From: Mycolicibacterium moriokaense
Lineage (GTDB): Bacteria > Actinomycetota > Actinomycetes > Mycobacteriales > Mycobacteriaceae
Direction: 5' to 3'
DNA length: 64,000 nt
NCBI RefSeq assembly: GCF_010726085.1
Contig: NZ_AP022560.1
Coordinates: forward strand, 1,798,001 to 1,862,000
Shown: positions 31,317-42,409 of the stretch, one piece after another
Layout: each line of letters starts with the position of its first letter
How positions within the stretch are numbered: the first letter of the stretch is position 1
Program-made: the position numbers and the translations under genes
The notes under the pieces: model-generated
Database searches by the model: none
What the model was told of the DNA's origin: nothing
Seen by the model: the letters and a program-made list of their open reading frames with translations, nothing else

Positions 31317-34058
31317 CTAGGTCCTGCCGACGTGGCGGCCCAGTTCCGCGCGCGATTTGATGCCCAGCTTGCGGTAGATCCGGGCCAGGTTCGCCTCGAC
31401 GGTCTTGGGGCTGATGAACAACGCATTCGCGACGTCGCGGTTCTTCATGCCGGACGCGGCGAGCTCGGCGACGCGCTGTTCGGAGGGGGTCAGGTGACCC
31501 GAGGGCTTGACCTTGGCGCGGGTCAGTTCGGCGCGGGCCCGGTTGGCCCACAGTGGAATGTTGAGCCGCTCGAAGACGTCGAGCGCGGCCTGCAGGTTCG
31601 CGGTCGCGGAGTCCTTCTTGCGGAGACGACGTTCCAGCTGGCCCAGCAGCAGTAGCGTCCTCGCCCGGTCGAACGGCATCGGCACGCGCTCGTGTTCGAC
31701 CATCGCCCGCTGCGCCGCCGCGTATGCGCCGTCGACGTTACCGCGCGCCGCCAACAGCATGCTGCGGCACCGCGCCCCGACCGCCTTCATCCAGGCCCGG
31801 TCGTAACTCCGACCGTTACGCTCCAATGCCCCGATCAGGGGCTCGGCCTCCTCGAGCCTGCCCAACTGGACGAGGGCCTCGACGGCGTCCGGCAGGAACA
31901 TGGCACCGGGCAGTTCGGTCGGCGTCGACTCCGGATCGAAGGCCGACAGCATCGGTGCCACGGCTTCGACGGCGTCCGCATAGTGGCCCAACGACAGCTC
32001 CAGGAACGCCAGGGTGGCCAACAGGCGATCACCGAGCCGGAAAGTGCCTGTCCGACCGACGATCTCGAGGGCTGCATCGATCATCCCCCGCGCCTCGGCC
32101 TCCTGGCCGGCGAACACCGCGAGTGGGGCACGCATGCTGTGGGCGAGGAACAGCGGAGTGCTGCCGGCGAGTTGACGGGCACGGTCGGCGGCGTCCTCGG
32201 CGACGAGGTTGGCGTTGACGAAGTCGCCCGCCCACATCGAGCTCAACACGACGTGCTGTGCGATGAAGACGTACTCACCCTCCTCGCCCCTCTCCATGCA
32301 GCGCAGCCTGATCCGCTCCAGGGCCTCACGCGCCGTCTGCAGTTCGCCGGTCCACTCCAGCAGCAGGGCGCGCTGCACGCCGGGCCGGAAAACCAGCGGT
32401 GTGAAGACCTCGTCATCCTCCAGTTCCACTGCGCGACTCAAGCTCTCGGCGTCCAGTCCTTCGCCCGCCATGAAGCCCAACATCACCCGCATCCCGAGGG
32501 CCAGGCTCAGCAGATGCGGCTGACCGAACCGCTCGGCGACGGCCACCGCACGGGTGGCGGTGTCCCTGCCTTCGTGAATCTGGTTCGCGTGCATGAGCGA
32601 ATACGCCAGCGTGATAAGGATCTGCACCCGCAGCGGACTGTTCTCGTCCGCATCGTCGAGGGCCTGGTGCAGCACACCGGACGCCTCGACGAAGCCCTCG
32701 GTGTACAGCCGCACAACCGCCAAGCGACACAAGGCTTCTGCCCGCAGGTCTCCCGGTGGCAGCCGGTCTACCGTCTCCTGCAACACCGCGGCTGCGCGTT
32801 CGTGGTCGCCGGCGTCGAAGTGGTGCAGCGCTGAGCGCAGCCGGCGATCGGGCGCATCGCCGCCCAGACCGATGGCCAGGTCCATCAGTTCGGCGGCCGC
32901 GACGGGGGCCCCACGTACGCGCGCCGATTCGGCGGCCTCATCGAGGGCGCGCAGTGTCAGGTCGTCACCACTGGTGGCCGCCAGCGCCAGATGCCGTGCG
33001 CGCACTTCGGGTTCGTCGACGATCGCGGCGAGCCGCTGGTGCATCGAACGGCGTCGCTCGGGTGGGGCTTCGGTGTAGACACCCCTGGCCAGCAGCGGGT
33101 GCGCGAAGTGGATCCGGTTGCCGTCGATCGCGATGATGCCTTTGCTCTCGGCGGTTTCGAGAGCATCGACCAGTTGATCTCCGATCGTCGCCCTCGACAC
33201 CAGATCCACCGTCGGCGCCGCCATGCAGGACGCCGCGAGCAGCGCCTCGTGGACATCGGCGTCGAGGCCTGCGAGACGGCTTCGGACGATCTCGCTCAGG
33301 GTGCGGGGCAGCTTGGCCGAATGCTCATCCAGCTCCCTGGCCAATTCGATGGCGTAGAACGGGTTCCCGCCCGAGATCTCGTAGATACGGGCCATCGCCG
33401 GGCGGGAGAGGTGGCGTTGCAGCCGGGCCGTGACCGCGGTATGCAGCTCACCAATACTCAACGGGCTCAGGCGGATACGGGTGACGGCTTCCGGTCGTGG
33501 CAGTTGGAGCCACGCTGCGCTGGCGTCGTCGCGCAGTTCGGTGCGCACACTGCCGAGAACTCCGACGGAGCCGGTGAGTCGGCGTGCGGCGAATGCGAGT
33601 ACGTGGACGCTGGAGGGGTCGATCCACTGCAGGTCGTCGATGGCCAACAGCGTCGGCCCGGATTCGGCGAGCCGCTCGATCACCGCCAGAAACGCCGCGG
33701 CGACGGCCCGCTGGTCGGTCACGTCACCGGTGTGACTGCGCAGCAGCACCTGGTCCACCGCGCGCAGTTGCGGGGCGGGCAGATCGGCCCAGGTGGCCGG
33801 GTCGACGTCGACGAGCATGTCCGCCAGGGTCGTATATGCCAGCACCGACGCGGCGGCCGCGGCGCGGGTGGACAGGACCCGAAATCCGCGAGCGTGTGCC
33901 TGGTCGACGGCGGCCGACCACACCGTGGTCTTGCCGATGCCCGGTTCACCTTCGATCAGCAGCGCCGATGGCCCGACGGCTGTCGCGGTCAGAAACGACT
34001 CAACCGCGCGATTCTCCGTCGGGCGGCCCCCGAAACCAGCCACTCCAGTCCCCGGCAC
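31317..34058 (-). CDS. large ATP-binding LuxR-family transcriptional regulator
   Basis: 913 residues, the LAL layout: N-terminal AAA/NACHT-like ATPase with Walker A GEPGIGKTT (37-45) and Walker B LLAIDDLQWID, a long TPR-like helical middle (residues ~330-830), and a C-terminal LuxR helix-turn-helix (LTPSEQRVAELAASGMKNRD, then SPKTVEANLARIYRKLGI). Such proteins are signal-dependent activators; the ligand is unknown. No obvious target operon is attached: neighbours are fum and a small membrane gene. Not part of the M. tuberculosis gene order at this point. Confidence 0.88.
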   Translation of the reverse strand: MPGTGVAGFGGRPTENRAVESFLTATAVGPSALLIEGEPGIGKTTVWSAAVDQAHARGFRVLSTRAAAAASVLAYTTLADMLVDVDPATWADLPAPQLRAVDQVLLRSHTGDVTDQRAVAAAFLAVIERLAESGPTLLAIDDLQWIDPSSVHVLAFAARRLTGSVGVLGSVRTELRDDASAAWLQLPRPEAVTRIRLSPLSIGELHTAVTARLQRHLSRPAMARIYEISGGNPFYAIELARELDEHSAKLPRTLSEIVRSRLAGLDADVHEALLAASCMAAPTVDLVSRATIGDQLVDALETAESKGIIAIDGNRIHFAHPLLARGVYTEAPPERRRSMHQRLAAIVDEPEVRARHLALAATSGDDLTLRALDEAAESARVRGAPVAAAELMDLAIGLGGDAPDRRLRSALHHFDAGDHERAAAVLQETVDRLPPGDLRAEALCRLAVVRLYTEGFVEASGVLHQALDDADENSPLRVQILITLAYSLMHANQIHEGRDTATRAVAVAERFGQPHLLSLALGMRVMLGFMAGEGLDAESLSRAVELEDDEVFTPLVFRPGVQRALLLEWTGELQTAREALERIRLRCMERGEEGEYVFIAQHVVLSSMWAGDFVNANLVAEDAADRARQLAGSTPLFLAHSMRAPLAVFAGQEAEARGMIDAALEIVGRTGTFRLGDRLLATLAFLELSLGHYADAVEAVAPMLSAFDPESTPTELPGAMFLPDAVEALVQLGRLEEAEPLIGALERNGRSYDRAWMKAVGARCRSMLLAARGNVDGAYAAAQRAMVEHERVPMPFDRARTLLLLGQLERRLRKKDSATANLQAALDVFERLNIPLWANRARAELTRAKVKPSGHLTPSEQRVAELAASGMKNRDVANALFISPKTVEANLARIYRKLGIKSRAELGRHVGRT

Positions 34059-34148
34059 GTAGACGAACCCCTGCGCCGCACGACCGACTCCAGTCGCTCG
34101 GCAGGTGGCCCTATACCCGCTACGTGCCGGTTTTACGCTCGGGCGCGG

Positions 34149-35558
<1,410 letters not shown>

Positions 35559-35590
35559 TTGTGCTCCCTGTTCGTTGATGTGGGATCCGG

Positions 35591-36619
35591 TTACGGCAGC
35601 GGGTAGACCGCGTTGCTGTCGCCGGTGAAATCGATCGCAGAGTATTCGTTGAGTTTGGAGAGCCGGTGGTACGCCTCGATCATTCGTACGGTGCCGGACT
35701 TGCTCCGCATGACGATGGACTGCGTGGTGCAGCCGCCGCCGTAGTAGTGGACGCCCTTGAGCAGGTCGCCGTCGGTGACGCCGGTCGCGCAGAAGAAGAC
35801 GTTGTCGCCGGAGACCAGGTCCTCGGTGTATAGCACCTGGTCGAGGTCCAGACCGCGGTCGATCGCCTTCTGGCGTTCCTCGTCGTCCTTGGGCGCCAGC
35901 ATGCCCTGGATGGCGCCGCCCATACAGCGGATGGCCGCCGCGGCGATGATGCCCTCCGGGGTGCCGCCGATGCCGACTAGCAGGTCGGTGCTGGTGTTGG
36001 GCCGGCATGCCGAGATCGCGCCCGCAACGTCGCCGTCGGAGATCAGCCGGCAGCGGGCGCCTGCGGCGCGGACGTCGTCGATCAGCTGCTTGTGCCGGGG
36101 GCGGTCCAGGATGCAGACGGTCAGGTCGGACACCGATACGTTCTTGGCCTTGGCGACCTTGCGGATGTTCTCACCGATCGGGGCCGTGATGTCGATGGCG
36201 TCGACGGCGTCGGGACCCACCGCGATCTTGTTCATGTAGAAGACCGCGGACGGGTCGTACATGGTGCCGCGCTCGGACACCGCGAGCACTGAGATCGCGT
36301 TGGACAGGCCCTTGCTCATCAGCGTGGTGCCGTCGATCGGGTCGACGGCGAAGTCGCATTCCGGTCCGTCGCCGTTGCCGACCTCTTCGCCGTTGTAGAG
36401 CATCGGGGCGTTGTCTTTCTCGCCCTCGCCGATCACCACGACGCCACGCATTGACACGGAATTGACCAGCTCACGCATGGCGTCGACGGCCGCGCCGTCG
36501 CCGCCTTCCTTGTCGCCGCGGCCTACCCAGCGGCCTGCGGCCATCGCTCCGGCTTCGGTCACTCGCACGAGTTCAAGGGCGAGGTTACGGTCTGGGGCTT
36601 CACCACGCGCGGGAGTCAT
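35591..36619 (-). CDS. glpX: class II fructose-1,6-bisphosphatase
   Basis: 342 residues. GlpX-type, metal-dependent, lithium-sensitive family that dephosphorylates fructose-1,6-bisphosphate in gluconeogenesis. Motifs: [15 protein letters not shown] (64-78) and [13 protein letters not shown] (92-104), the metal and phosphate sites; [15 protein letters not shown] further on. In mycobacteria this is the principal gluconeogenic FBPase. Pairs with fum; divergent from the DUF4245 gene. Confidence 0.95.
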   Translation of the reverse strand: MTPARGEAPDRNLALELVRVTEAGAMAAGRWVGRGDKEGGDGAAVDAMRELVNSVSMRGVVVIGEGEKDNAPMLYNGEEVGNGDGPECDFAVDPIDGTTLMSKGLSNAISVLAVSERGTMYDPSAVFYMNKIAVGPDAVDAIDITAPIGENIRKVAKAKNVSVSDLTVCILDRPRHKQLIDDVRAAGARCRLISDGDVAGAISACRPNTSTDLLVGIGGTPEGIIAAAAIRCMGGAIQGMLAPKDDEERQKAIDRGLDLDQVLYTEDLVSGDNVFFCATGVTDGDLLKGVHYYGGGCTTQSIVMRSKSGTVRMIEAYHRLSKLNEYSAIDFTGDSNAVYPLP

Positions 36620-36673
36620 GCGCAGATTGTCCCATCCGCCGGTCGGCCATTGGGACCTGGGATACTGGCGACC

Positions 36674-37321
36674 ATGACCACCCAGCCGCAGCCGGCTCCG
36701 AAGCCAGCCAAGTCGCGGTTGCTGCAGGACGGCCGGGACATGTTCTGGTCGATGGCGCCGCTGATCTTGGCCTGCATCGTGCTGGCCGGTGTGCTGGGCA
36801 TGTGCTCGTTCCAGGCGGGTGGGCCCGCCGAGGGGCCGGTGCCCTCGTACGACGCACCTCGGGCGCTGCAGGCCGACGCCGACGCCCTCAAGATCCCGAT
36901 CCGGGTGCCGCAGCTACCCGAGGGATGGCAGCCGAACTCCGGCAGCCGAAACGGCATCGACGGCGGGCGCGCCGACCCGACGTCTGGGGAGCACCTTCGC
37001 GCGGTCAGCTCGACCGTCGGCTATCTGGCGCCCAGCGGGATGTACATCAGCCTGACGCAGAGCAACGCCGACGAGGACAAGCTCGTCGGCTCGATCGAGG
37101 ACGACCTGTATCCGACGGGCGTCGAGACCGTCGACGGCGTCACCTGGGTGGTCTACGGCGGCGGCGACCGCGATGGGCGGCCTGGCGAACCCCTGTGGAC
37201 CACCCGGTTGACCGGCCCGAAGGGTCCGGTACAGATTGCGATAACCGGCGCCGCATCGACGGAGGAGTTTCGTACGCTGGCTGCGGCGACGCAGAGCGCC
37301 TCGCCCTTGCCCAGCGCATAG
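36674..37321 (+). CDS. DUF4245 membrane-anchored protein (Rv1100-like)
   Basis: 215 residues from ATG 36674. A Pro/Gln-rich cytoplasmic head, one helix at about 28-46 ([18 protein letters not shown]), then an extracytoplasmic domain of ~165 residues containing [19 protein letters not shown] and [11 protein letters not shown], matching DUF4245. Function unknown. Synteny with Rv1100. 23 bases before the dienelactone-hydrolase gene, so probably one transcript. Confidence 0.82.
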   Translation: MTTQPQPAPKPAKSRLLQDGRDMFWSMAPLILACIVLAGVLGMCSFQAGGPAEGPVPSYDAPRALQADADALKIPIRVPQLPEGWQPNSGSRNGIDGGRADPTSGEHLRAVSSTVGYLAPSGMYISLTQSNADEDKLVGSIEDDLYPTGVETVDGVTWVVYGGGDRDGRPGEPLWTTRLTGPKGPVQIAITGAASTEEFRTLAAATQSASPLPSA

Positions 37322-37344
37322 TTGCCCACCGCATAGGAGAAGCG

Positions 37345-38142
37345 ATGACCGCTCCGGAAGCGGATCTGACCGGCTGGACCTGCGCACCGTTCTCGGCCGC
37401 GGGCTACACCCACGACGTGTACCGCAAGGGCGAGGGTCCGGGGGTGGTGCTCATCCCTGAGTTACCCGGACTGCATCCTGGCGTGCTGGCACTGGGAAAT
37501 CACCTGGTGGACAACGGGTTCACGGTGGCGGCACCGTCGCTGTTCGGTACACCTGGGGCACCTGCGGCCCGGCCGGGAGCGGGTGCGGCGATCATGCGCG
37601 CCTGTGTGGCAAAGGAATTCGCGACTTTCGCGACCAACACCGATCGGCCGGTCGCGCATTACCTGCGCGCACTTGCCCGTGACCTCAACGCCTCGACGCC
37701 GGGCAAGGGCGTCGGCGTGATCGGCCAGTGCTTCACCGGCGGCTTCGCGCTGGCGGCTGCGGTCGACGACAGCGTGCTCGCGCCGGTACTCAGCCAGCCG
37801 TCGCTGCCGTTGCCGTTGACCGCCAGACAGCGGCGGGATCCCGGGTTGTCCGAAGCGGAGCTGAAGATCGTCGAGCGGCGCGCGGCCGATGAGGGACTGT
37901 GTGCTCTGGGATTGCGATTCACCGAGGACCCGCTGGTGCCCGCCGCCCGGTTCAAGACTCTCAAGGATCGTCTGGGCGATGCTTTCGAGGTCATCGAGAT
38001 CAACTCGAAGAAGGGTAACGAGCACGGTTTCGGACGGATGGCGCATTCCGTGCTGACGCTGGAGATGCGTCACGAGGAGGGCTATCCCACCGACACCGCG
38101 CTCAAGCGCGTCGTCGAGTTCCTCACTCAGCGCTTGACGTAG
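37345..38142 (+). CDS. dienelactone hydrolase family protein
   Basis: 265 residues from ATG 37345. Alpha/beta-hydrolase with cysteine as nucleophile, Cys129 in GVGVIGQCFTGGFAL, the hallmark of the dienelactone hydrolase branch; VVLIPELPGLHPG forms the oxyanion region and EHGFGRM holds the likely catalytic histidine. Substrate unknown. Its 3' end overlaps the convergent AI-2E family gene by 20 bases. Confidence 0.85.
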   Translation: MTAPEADLTGWTCAPFSAAGYTHDVYRKGEGPGVVLIPELPGLHPGVLALGNHLVDNGFTVAAPSLFGTPGAPAARPGAGAAIMRACVAKEFATFATNTDRPVAHYLRALARDLNASTPGKGVGVIGQCFTGGFALAAAVDDSVLAPVLSQPSLPLPLTARQRRDPGLSEAELKIVERRAADEGLCALGLRFTEDPLVPAARFKTLKDRLGDAFEVIEINSKKGNEHGFGRMAHSVLTLEMRHEEGYPTDTALKRVVEFLTQRLT

Positions 38143-39343
38143 CTGCCGGCCCCGTCGCGACGTTCTCGTCGTCGGAATCCTCGGAGGACTTCTCCTCGTC
38201 GCGCTTCTGCTTGACCAGACGCCCCAACCGCCAGAACGGGTTTCGCCGCTTGGGTTTCGCGTCCTGCTCGTCGAGGTCGATCAGCGGCACGCCCTTGTAG
38301 ACGGAGAGGTACACGCTGATCGTCGTCACGATGACGATCATCAGGACGGGGCCGATCACGATGCCCCACGCGCCGAACATCGCGATGCCGGCGAACACCG
38401 CGAGCAGCATCAGCGCCGAGTCCAGGCGGGCCGCCCGGGGAACGAGGATCGGGCGCAGGAAATTGTCGATGTTCGTGATCACGATGATGTGGAAGAGAAT
38501 CACGAACACGCCGCCGAATACGTTGCCGAACAGAATCATTCCGACACCGAACGGGATCGTGATGACACCGCTGCCCAGCGGAATGACCGACAGCGCGGAC
38601 AGCAGCACCGCGAACAGGAAGAAGCCCTGATGGAATCCGGCGATGTAGATCGATACGGCGCCGGCGACACCCTGGCAGACGGCGATGACGAACTGGCCCA
38701 TGACGGTGCCCTTGACCATCGCGCCCATCTTCGACAAGTAGAGATCGGTGATCTCCTCGCCGAGGGGATTGAGCCGCCGGATGAGCAGCAACACCTTGTC
38801 GCGGTTGGTCAGCAGCGAGATGAACACGTACAGGAACAGGATGGCCGACGTGATCGCGCCGAACGCGCCGCCCGCCGCGCCCTGCAGCAGGCCGAGCAAC
38901 CATTTGCCGGCTTCCTGCGCGACCGTCGTCATCGAACCGCGCAGCGAGTCCGGGGTGATCGTGATCTCGACGAACGGCAGGCGGTGCAACAGTTCGTTGG
39001 CCAACACCAGCGACCGATCGCCCAGTGCGGAGAGATCGGTCCGTTCGACCCATTCGGCGACGCGTTCGACCATGTTGGTGATCTGGACGACGGCGAGGAA
39101 CACGAACAGTCCCAACGGCACGATCACCATCGCGAAGGCCGCCAGCAGTGTCAGCGTCGCCGACAATCCCGCGCCGACCCGCTTGTTCAGCCGCGTGTAA
39201 AGCGGCTGGAACAGGTAGGCCGCCACTGCGGCGACCACGATCAGGATGAAGTATTCACGCAGGAAGTACGCGCCGAAGAGGATCGCGATGGCAGTCGCGA
39301 TCGCCAGCGCACGCTTCTGTGTCAGCGTGAATTCGGTGTTCAT
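38123..39343 (-). CDS. AI-2E family transporter (Rv1101c-like)
   Basis: 406 residues, about eight hydrophobic helices with the paired N-terminal helices (LAIATAIAILFGAYFLREYF) and the amphipathic central segment of the AI-2E/YdiK/PerM permease family. A charged, Lys/Glu/Asp-rich tail of ~50 residues follows the last helix. Members include autoinducer-2 exporters and sodium/proton antiporters; the real substrate here is unknown. Holds the Rv1101c position. Confidence 0.85.
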   Translation of the reverse strand: MNTEFTLTQKRALAIATAIAILFGAYFLREYFILIVVAAVAAYLFQPLYTRLNKRVGAGLSATLTLLAAFAMVIVPLGLFVFLAVVQITNMVERVAEWVERTDLSALGDRSLVLANELLHRLPFVEITITPDSLRGSMTTVAQEAGKWLLGLLQGAAGGAFGAITSAILFLYVFISLLTNRDKVLLLIRRLNPLGEEITDLYLSKMGAMVKGTVMGQFVIAVCQGVAGAVSIYIAGFHQGFFLFAVLLSALSVIPLGSGVITIPFGVGMILFGNVFGGVFVILFHIIVITNIDNFLRPILVPRAARLDSALMLLAVFAGIAMFGAWGIVIGPVLMIVIVTTISVYLSVYKGVPLIDLDEQDAKPKRRNPFWRLGRLVKQKRDEEKSSEDSDDENVATGPAATSSAE

Positions 39344-39353
39344 CGCGCTATTT

Positions 39354-40181
39354 CTAGCGGACTTTCGACCTCGCCTCAGCCTGTTTGGCGCGCTGCCCTT
39401 CGATGAACCGCATTGACATGCGGTTCAGCAGCGTCGGTGCCAGTCGCGCGAAGAGCCACTGTGCGCGGGCGATTCGAGGCCTCACCAGTATCGCCTTGTT
39501 CTTCTCAACGGCCCGCAGCACGTCGCGCGCCAACAGGTCGGCGTCATATGGCTTGCCGCCCTGGGTTTGCAGGAAGTAGTCGCGGCCGACGAACCCGCCT
39601 ACCGCGCCCTTGTCGAGGATCGGCGTCTCCACCGCGGCCGGACAGACGACGAGCACACCGACGCCACGCGGGACCGCCTCCGATCGCAGTGCCATCGACA
39701 TGCCGACCACCGCGTGCTTGGTGGTCACGTAGCTGGTGATCTGGCCGGCGGCCGCCAAACCCGCCATCGAGGCGGTGTTGACGATGTGACCGTGGCCCTG
39801 GCGCAACATCACCGGATAGGCGGCGGCGACGCCGTGCACTACGCCGCGGATGTTGACGTCGATGATCGCGTTCCATTGATCCAGCGTCAGCAGTTCGGTG
39901 TCGCCGCCCCAACAGATTCCCGCGTTGTTGAACATCAGGTCCAGTCGCCCGGCGCGGTCGAGCACCTCGTCGACGGCCGCCTGCACGGCTGCGGCGTCGG
40001 TGACGTCGAGGCGGGCGGCGCGTGCCCTGTCACCGAGTGCCCCAGCGGTGCGTTCGGCGGCCGCACCGTCGATGTCGGTGCACACCACCTCGGCGCCGGC
40101 GGCGACCAGAGCCCGGCACAAAGCGGCGCCGATACCCGAGCCGGAGCCGGTGACGATCGCCTGCTTGCCCGCGAAACTCAC
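39354..40181 (-). CDS. short-chain dehydrogenase/reductase
   Basis: 275 residues from GTG 40181, overlapping the stop of the upstream SDR by GTGA. Classical SDR: cofactor loop TGSGSGIG (11-18), Asp at the end of strand two (VVCTDIDG), NNAG, and the catalytic Ser, Tyr and Lys in NTASMAGLAAAG and SYVTTKHAV. The Asp after the second strand favours NAD(H). A basic C-terminal extension of ~40 residues suggests membrane association. Second gene of an operon behind a KstR-type operator, which may link it to sterol or fatty-acid degradation. Confidence 0.85.
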   Translation of the reverse strand: MSFAGKQAIVTGSGSGIGAALCRALVAAGAEVVCTDIDGAAAERTAGALGDRARAARLDVTDAAAVQAAVDEVLDRAGRLDLMFNNAGICWGGDTELLTLDQWNAIIDVNIRGVVHGVAAAYPVMLRQGHGHIVNTASMAGLAAAGQITSYVTTKHAVVGMSMALRSEAVPRGVGVLVVCPAAVETPILDKGAVGGFVGRDYFLQTQGGKPYDADLLARDVLRAVEKNKAILVRPRIARAQWLFARLAPTLLNRMSMRFIEGQRAKQAEARSKVR

Positions 40182-40957
40182 TGCGCCTGCGCCAATTTCA
40201 TCACATGACCGAGAATATCCGGATACTTCTTCAGGTGCGCACCGCCGTTGAGGTCGAGGACTTCGCCGGTCAACCATGAGTTCTTCGGCGAGCAGAGGAA
40301 CACGACTGCGTCGGCGATCTCCTCCGGCTTGCCCGCGCGCCCGATCGCGGTGTTCTCGACGTAGTCCTCGACGAGGCCGGGGATGAGCGACGATCCCGCC
40401 GTCAGTGGTGTGTCGACGAAACCGGGCGCCACCGCATTCACCCGGATACCGCGCGGTCCCCACTCCAGCGCCGCGACCTGGGTCAGCATCGACAGCCCGG
40501 CCTTCGCCGCGCAGTAGGCGCTCATCCCGGCTGCGGGTTGACGCCCGTTCAGGGAGCTGATGGACACCAGCGAGCCGCCCTCGCGCAGCTGCTGTCCCGC
40601 GTACTTGGCCACGATGAACGCCCCGTTCAGGCAGACGTCGACGACGCTGCGGAACTCATCGACGGACAGGTCGGTGATCTGGCCGATGCTGCCGAAGCCC
40701 GCGCAGTTCACCACGACGTCGAGCGGACCGGTCCCGCCGAACAGCCGCTGCACCGCGGCCTCGTCTGTGACGTCGACGTGCGCGGCGGTGTGCGGTTCGC
40801 CGAGTTCGGTGGCCCTATCCCGGGCCCCGTCTGCGTTGCGGTCGGCGACGGTGACGGTGCAGCCGTCGGCGGCGAGTGCCTGCGCTGTCGCCCAGCCGAT
40901 GCCGGAGGCCCCGCCGATGACAACCGCTTGCCTGGCCTGCTCACTACTGTTGCTCAT
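40178..40957 (-). CDS. short-chain dehydrogenase/reductase
   Basis: 259 residues from ATG 40957, with AAAGGG about eight bases upstream. Classical SDR with GGASGIG (15-21), TVADRNADG, NCAGFGSIG, and the catalytic SISSLNGRQ and SAYCAAKAG segments; ends in VLDLNGGAHL as FabG-like SDRs do. Probably an NAD-dependent 3-hydroxyacyl or alcohol dehydrogenase. First gene of a two-SDR operon; the KstR-type operator lies 23-36 bases upstream of its start, in the gap shared with the divergent SRPBCC gene. Confidence 0.87.
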   Translation of the reverse strand: MSNSSEQARQAVVIGGASGIGWATAQALAADGCTVTVADRNADGARDRATELGEPHTAAHVDVTDEAAVQRLFGGTGPLDVVVNCAGFGSIGQITDLSVDEFRSVVDVCLNGAFIVAKYAGQQLREGGSLVSISSLNGRQPAAGMSAYCAAKAGLSMLTQVAALEWGPRGIRVNAVAPGFVDTPLTAGSSLIPGLVEDYVENTAIGRAGKPEEIADAVVFLCSPKNSWLTGEVLDLNGGAHLKKYPDILGHVMKLAQAQ

Positions 40958-40979
40958 CCAGTTGCCCTTTCGACGGAAG

Positions 40980-40993
40980 TGGAACGTGTTCCA
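40980..40993. promoter_or_regulatory. KstR-type operator
   Basis: TGGAACGTGTTCCA matches the KstR consensus TnnAACnnGTTnnA at every fixed base, and its arms are fully palindromic apart from the central GT. It lies between the divergent SDR operon (start 40957) and the SRPBCC gene (start 41020), where a TetR-family repressor of cholesterol-catabolic genes could control both. Confidence 0.65.
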
Positions 40994-41019
40994 ACTTATC
41001 GCTTTGGCACACTCGGTTC

Positions 41020-41484
41020 GTGGCTGAATTGAAGATGTCGGAGTCGATCTACGTAGCCGTGCCTCCCGATGAGCTGTATGCGCTGGTGTCGGACGTGACA
41101 AGGACAGGGGAGTGGAGCCCCGTCTGCAAGGAATGCTGGTGGGATGAGGGCGAGGGTCCGAAGGTCGGCGCCTGGTTCACCGGCCGTAACGAGCTCCCGG
41201 AGCGCACCTGGGAGACCCGCAGCCAGGTCGTCGCCGCCGACCCGGGCCGCGAGTTCGCCTGGGAGGTCAACAACGGCTGGGTGCACTGGGGCTACACCTT
41301 GGAGCCCGAGGGCGACGGCACTCGCCTGACCGAGCACTGGGAGTTCCTGCCGAAGGGGATCGCCGGCTTCCATGAGCGGTGGGGCGAGCACGCAGAGGCT
41401 CAGATCGAACACCGGCGCGCCTTGGCGGAGAGCGGTATCCCCGCCACGCTCGCCGCGATCAAGAGGGTCGCCGAAAACAGCTGA
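41020..41484 (+). CDS. SRPBCC (START-like) family protein
   Basis: 154 residues from GTG 41020 (an internal ATG at 41035 is the alternative). Helix-grip fold: SIYVAVPPDELYALVSDVTRTGEWSP at the start, a strand-rich middle, and a long C-terminal helix ending ATLAAIKRVAENS. Members bind lipids, polyketides or other hydrophobic ligands. No ribosome site is seen, so a leaderless transcript is possible. It shares a KstR-type operator with the divergent SDR pair, consistent with a sterol- or lipid-related role (inference). Confidence 0.8.
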   Translation: MAELKMSESIYVAVPPDELYALVSDVTRTGEWSPVCKECWWDEGEGPKVGAWFTGRNELPERTWETRSQVVAADPGREFAWEVNNGWVHWGYTLEPEGDGTRLTEHWEFLPKGIAGFHERWGEHAEAQIEHRRALAESGIPATLAAIKRVAENS

Positions 41485-41497
41485 CCGCGCATGCCGG

Positions 41498-42379
41498 TCA
41501 GCGCTTGACGCAGCGGAACCCGATGTGGCTCATGCCGGTGTCGAGGGGCTGCGGACGTCGGGCAGCGGGACGGTGCCGCAGGCAATACACGTCGGCACAG
41601 AGAAATGAACCGCCTTTGACCACCTTGCGCGGTACCTGGAACTGCGGTTGCCGCGGATCGTAACTGTCTGAGGCGCAACAGGGTTGGCTGTCGTGGGTTT
41701 CGCCGTACCAGTCGGTGGTCCACTCCCAGACGTTGCCTGCCATGTCGAACAGGCCGTAACCGTTGGGCGGGTAGCTGCCGACGGGCGTGGTGCGTCCGTA
41801 CCCGCGGTCCGGTCGCCACGGAAAGTCGCCGTGCCAGTAGTTGGCCAGCGGCTGGCCCGGCACTTCCGGCTCGTCGCCCCAGGTGTATTCCGCGTGGTCG
41901 AGGCCGCCCCTGGCCGCGGTTTCCCATTCGGCCTCGGTGGGCAGCGACATGCCCGCCCATTGCGCATAGGCCTCGGCGTCTTCGTATGCGACGTGTACGA
42001 CGGGGTGTTCGGCGCGCTTGTCGATGGACGACAGCGGGCCGACGGGATGGCGCCACGACGCCCCGGGCGTCCACGTCCACCACAAGTTGAGGTGTCGAAG
42101 GTCTACCGGCCCTTTGGTGCGGGTGAACACCATCGACCCCGGTTGCAGGTTCTCCGGTGGGGCGTCCGGGTAGTCGTCGGGATCCAGGGGTCGCTCCGCA
42201 ACCGTGAGATACCCCGTGGCATCGATGAATTCGGCGAACTGACTGTTGGTGACCGCTCTGGCCATCATCCAGAATCCGTCGACGCTGATCGGGCGGGCGG
42301 GCGCCTCCTCGGGGTAGTGGCGATCGGATCCGAGTACTGCGGCCTGTCCCGGAATCCACGCGAGGTCATCGGTGGTCAT
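41498..42379 (-). CDS. formylglycine-generating enzyme (sulfatase-modifying factor)
   Basis: 293 residues from ATG 42379 (MTTDDLAWIPGQ). SUMF1/FGE family: copper-dependent oxidase that turns the sulfatase active-site cysteine into formylglycine. The C-terminal GGSFLCADVYCLRHRPAAR holds the two active-site cysteines of aerobic FGE; NVWEWTTDWY and LPTEAEWETAARGG are the family core. Third gene of the arylsulfatase-HAD-FGE operon, so its likely client is the CxAxR sulfatase encoded at 43330-44874. A GTG at 42394 would add five residues. Confidence 0.9.
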   Translation of the reverse strand: MTTDDLAWIPGQAAVLGSDRHYPEEAPARPISVDGFWMMARAVTNSQFAEFIDATGYLTVAERPLDPDDYPDAPPENLQPGSMVFTRTKGPVDLRHLNLWWTWTPGASWRHPVGPLSSIDKRAEHPVVHVAYEDAEAYAQWAGMSLPTEAEWETAARGGLDHAEYTWGDEPEVPGQPLANYWHGDFPWRPDRGYGRTTPVGSYPPNGYGLFDMAGNVWEWTTDWYGETHDSQPCCASDSYDPRQPQFQVPRKVVKGGSFLCADVYCLRHRPAARRPQPLDTGMSHIGFRCVKR

Positions 42380-42409
42380 GACAGCCCTGAGCACCCGCGG
42401 CCTTGCGCA

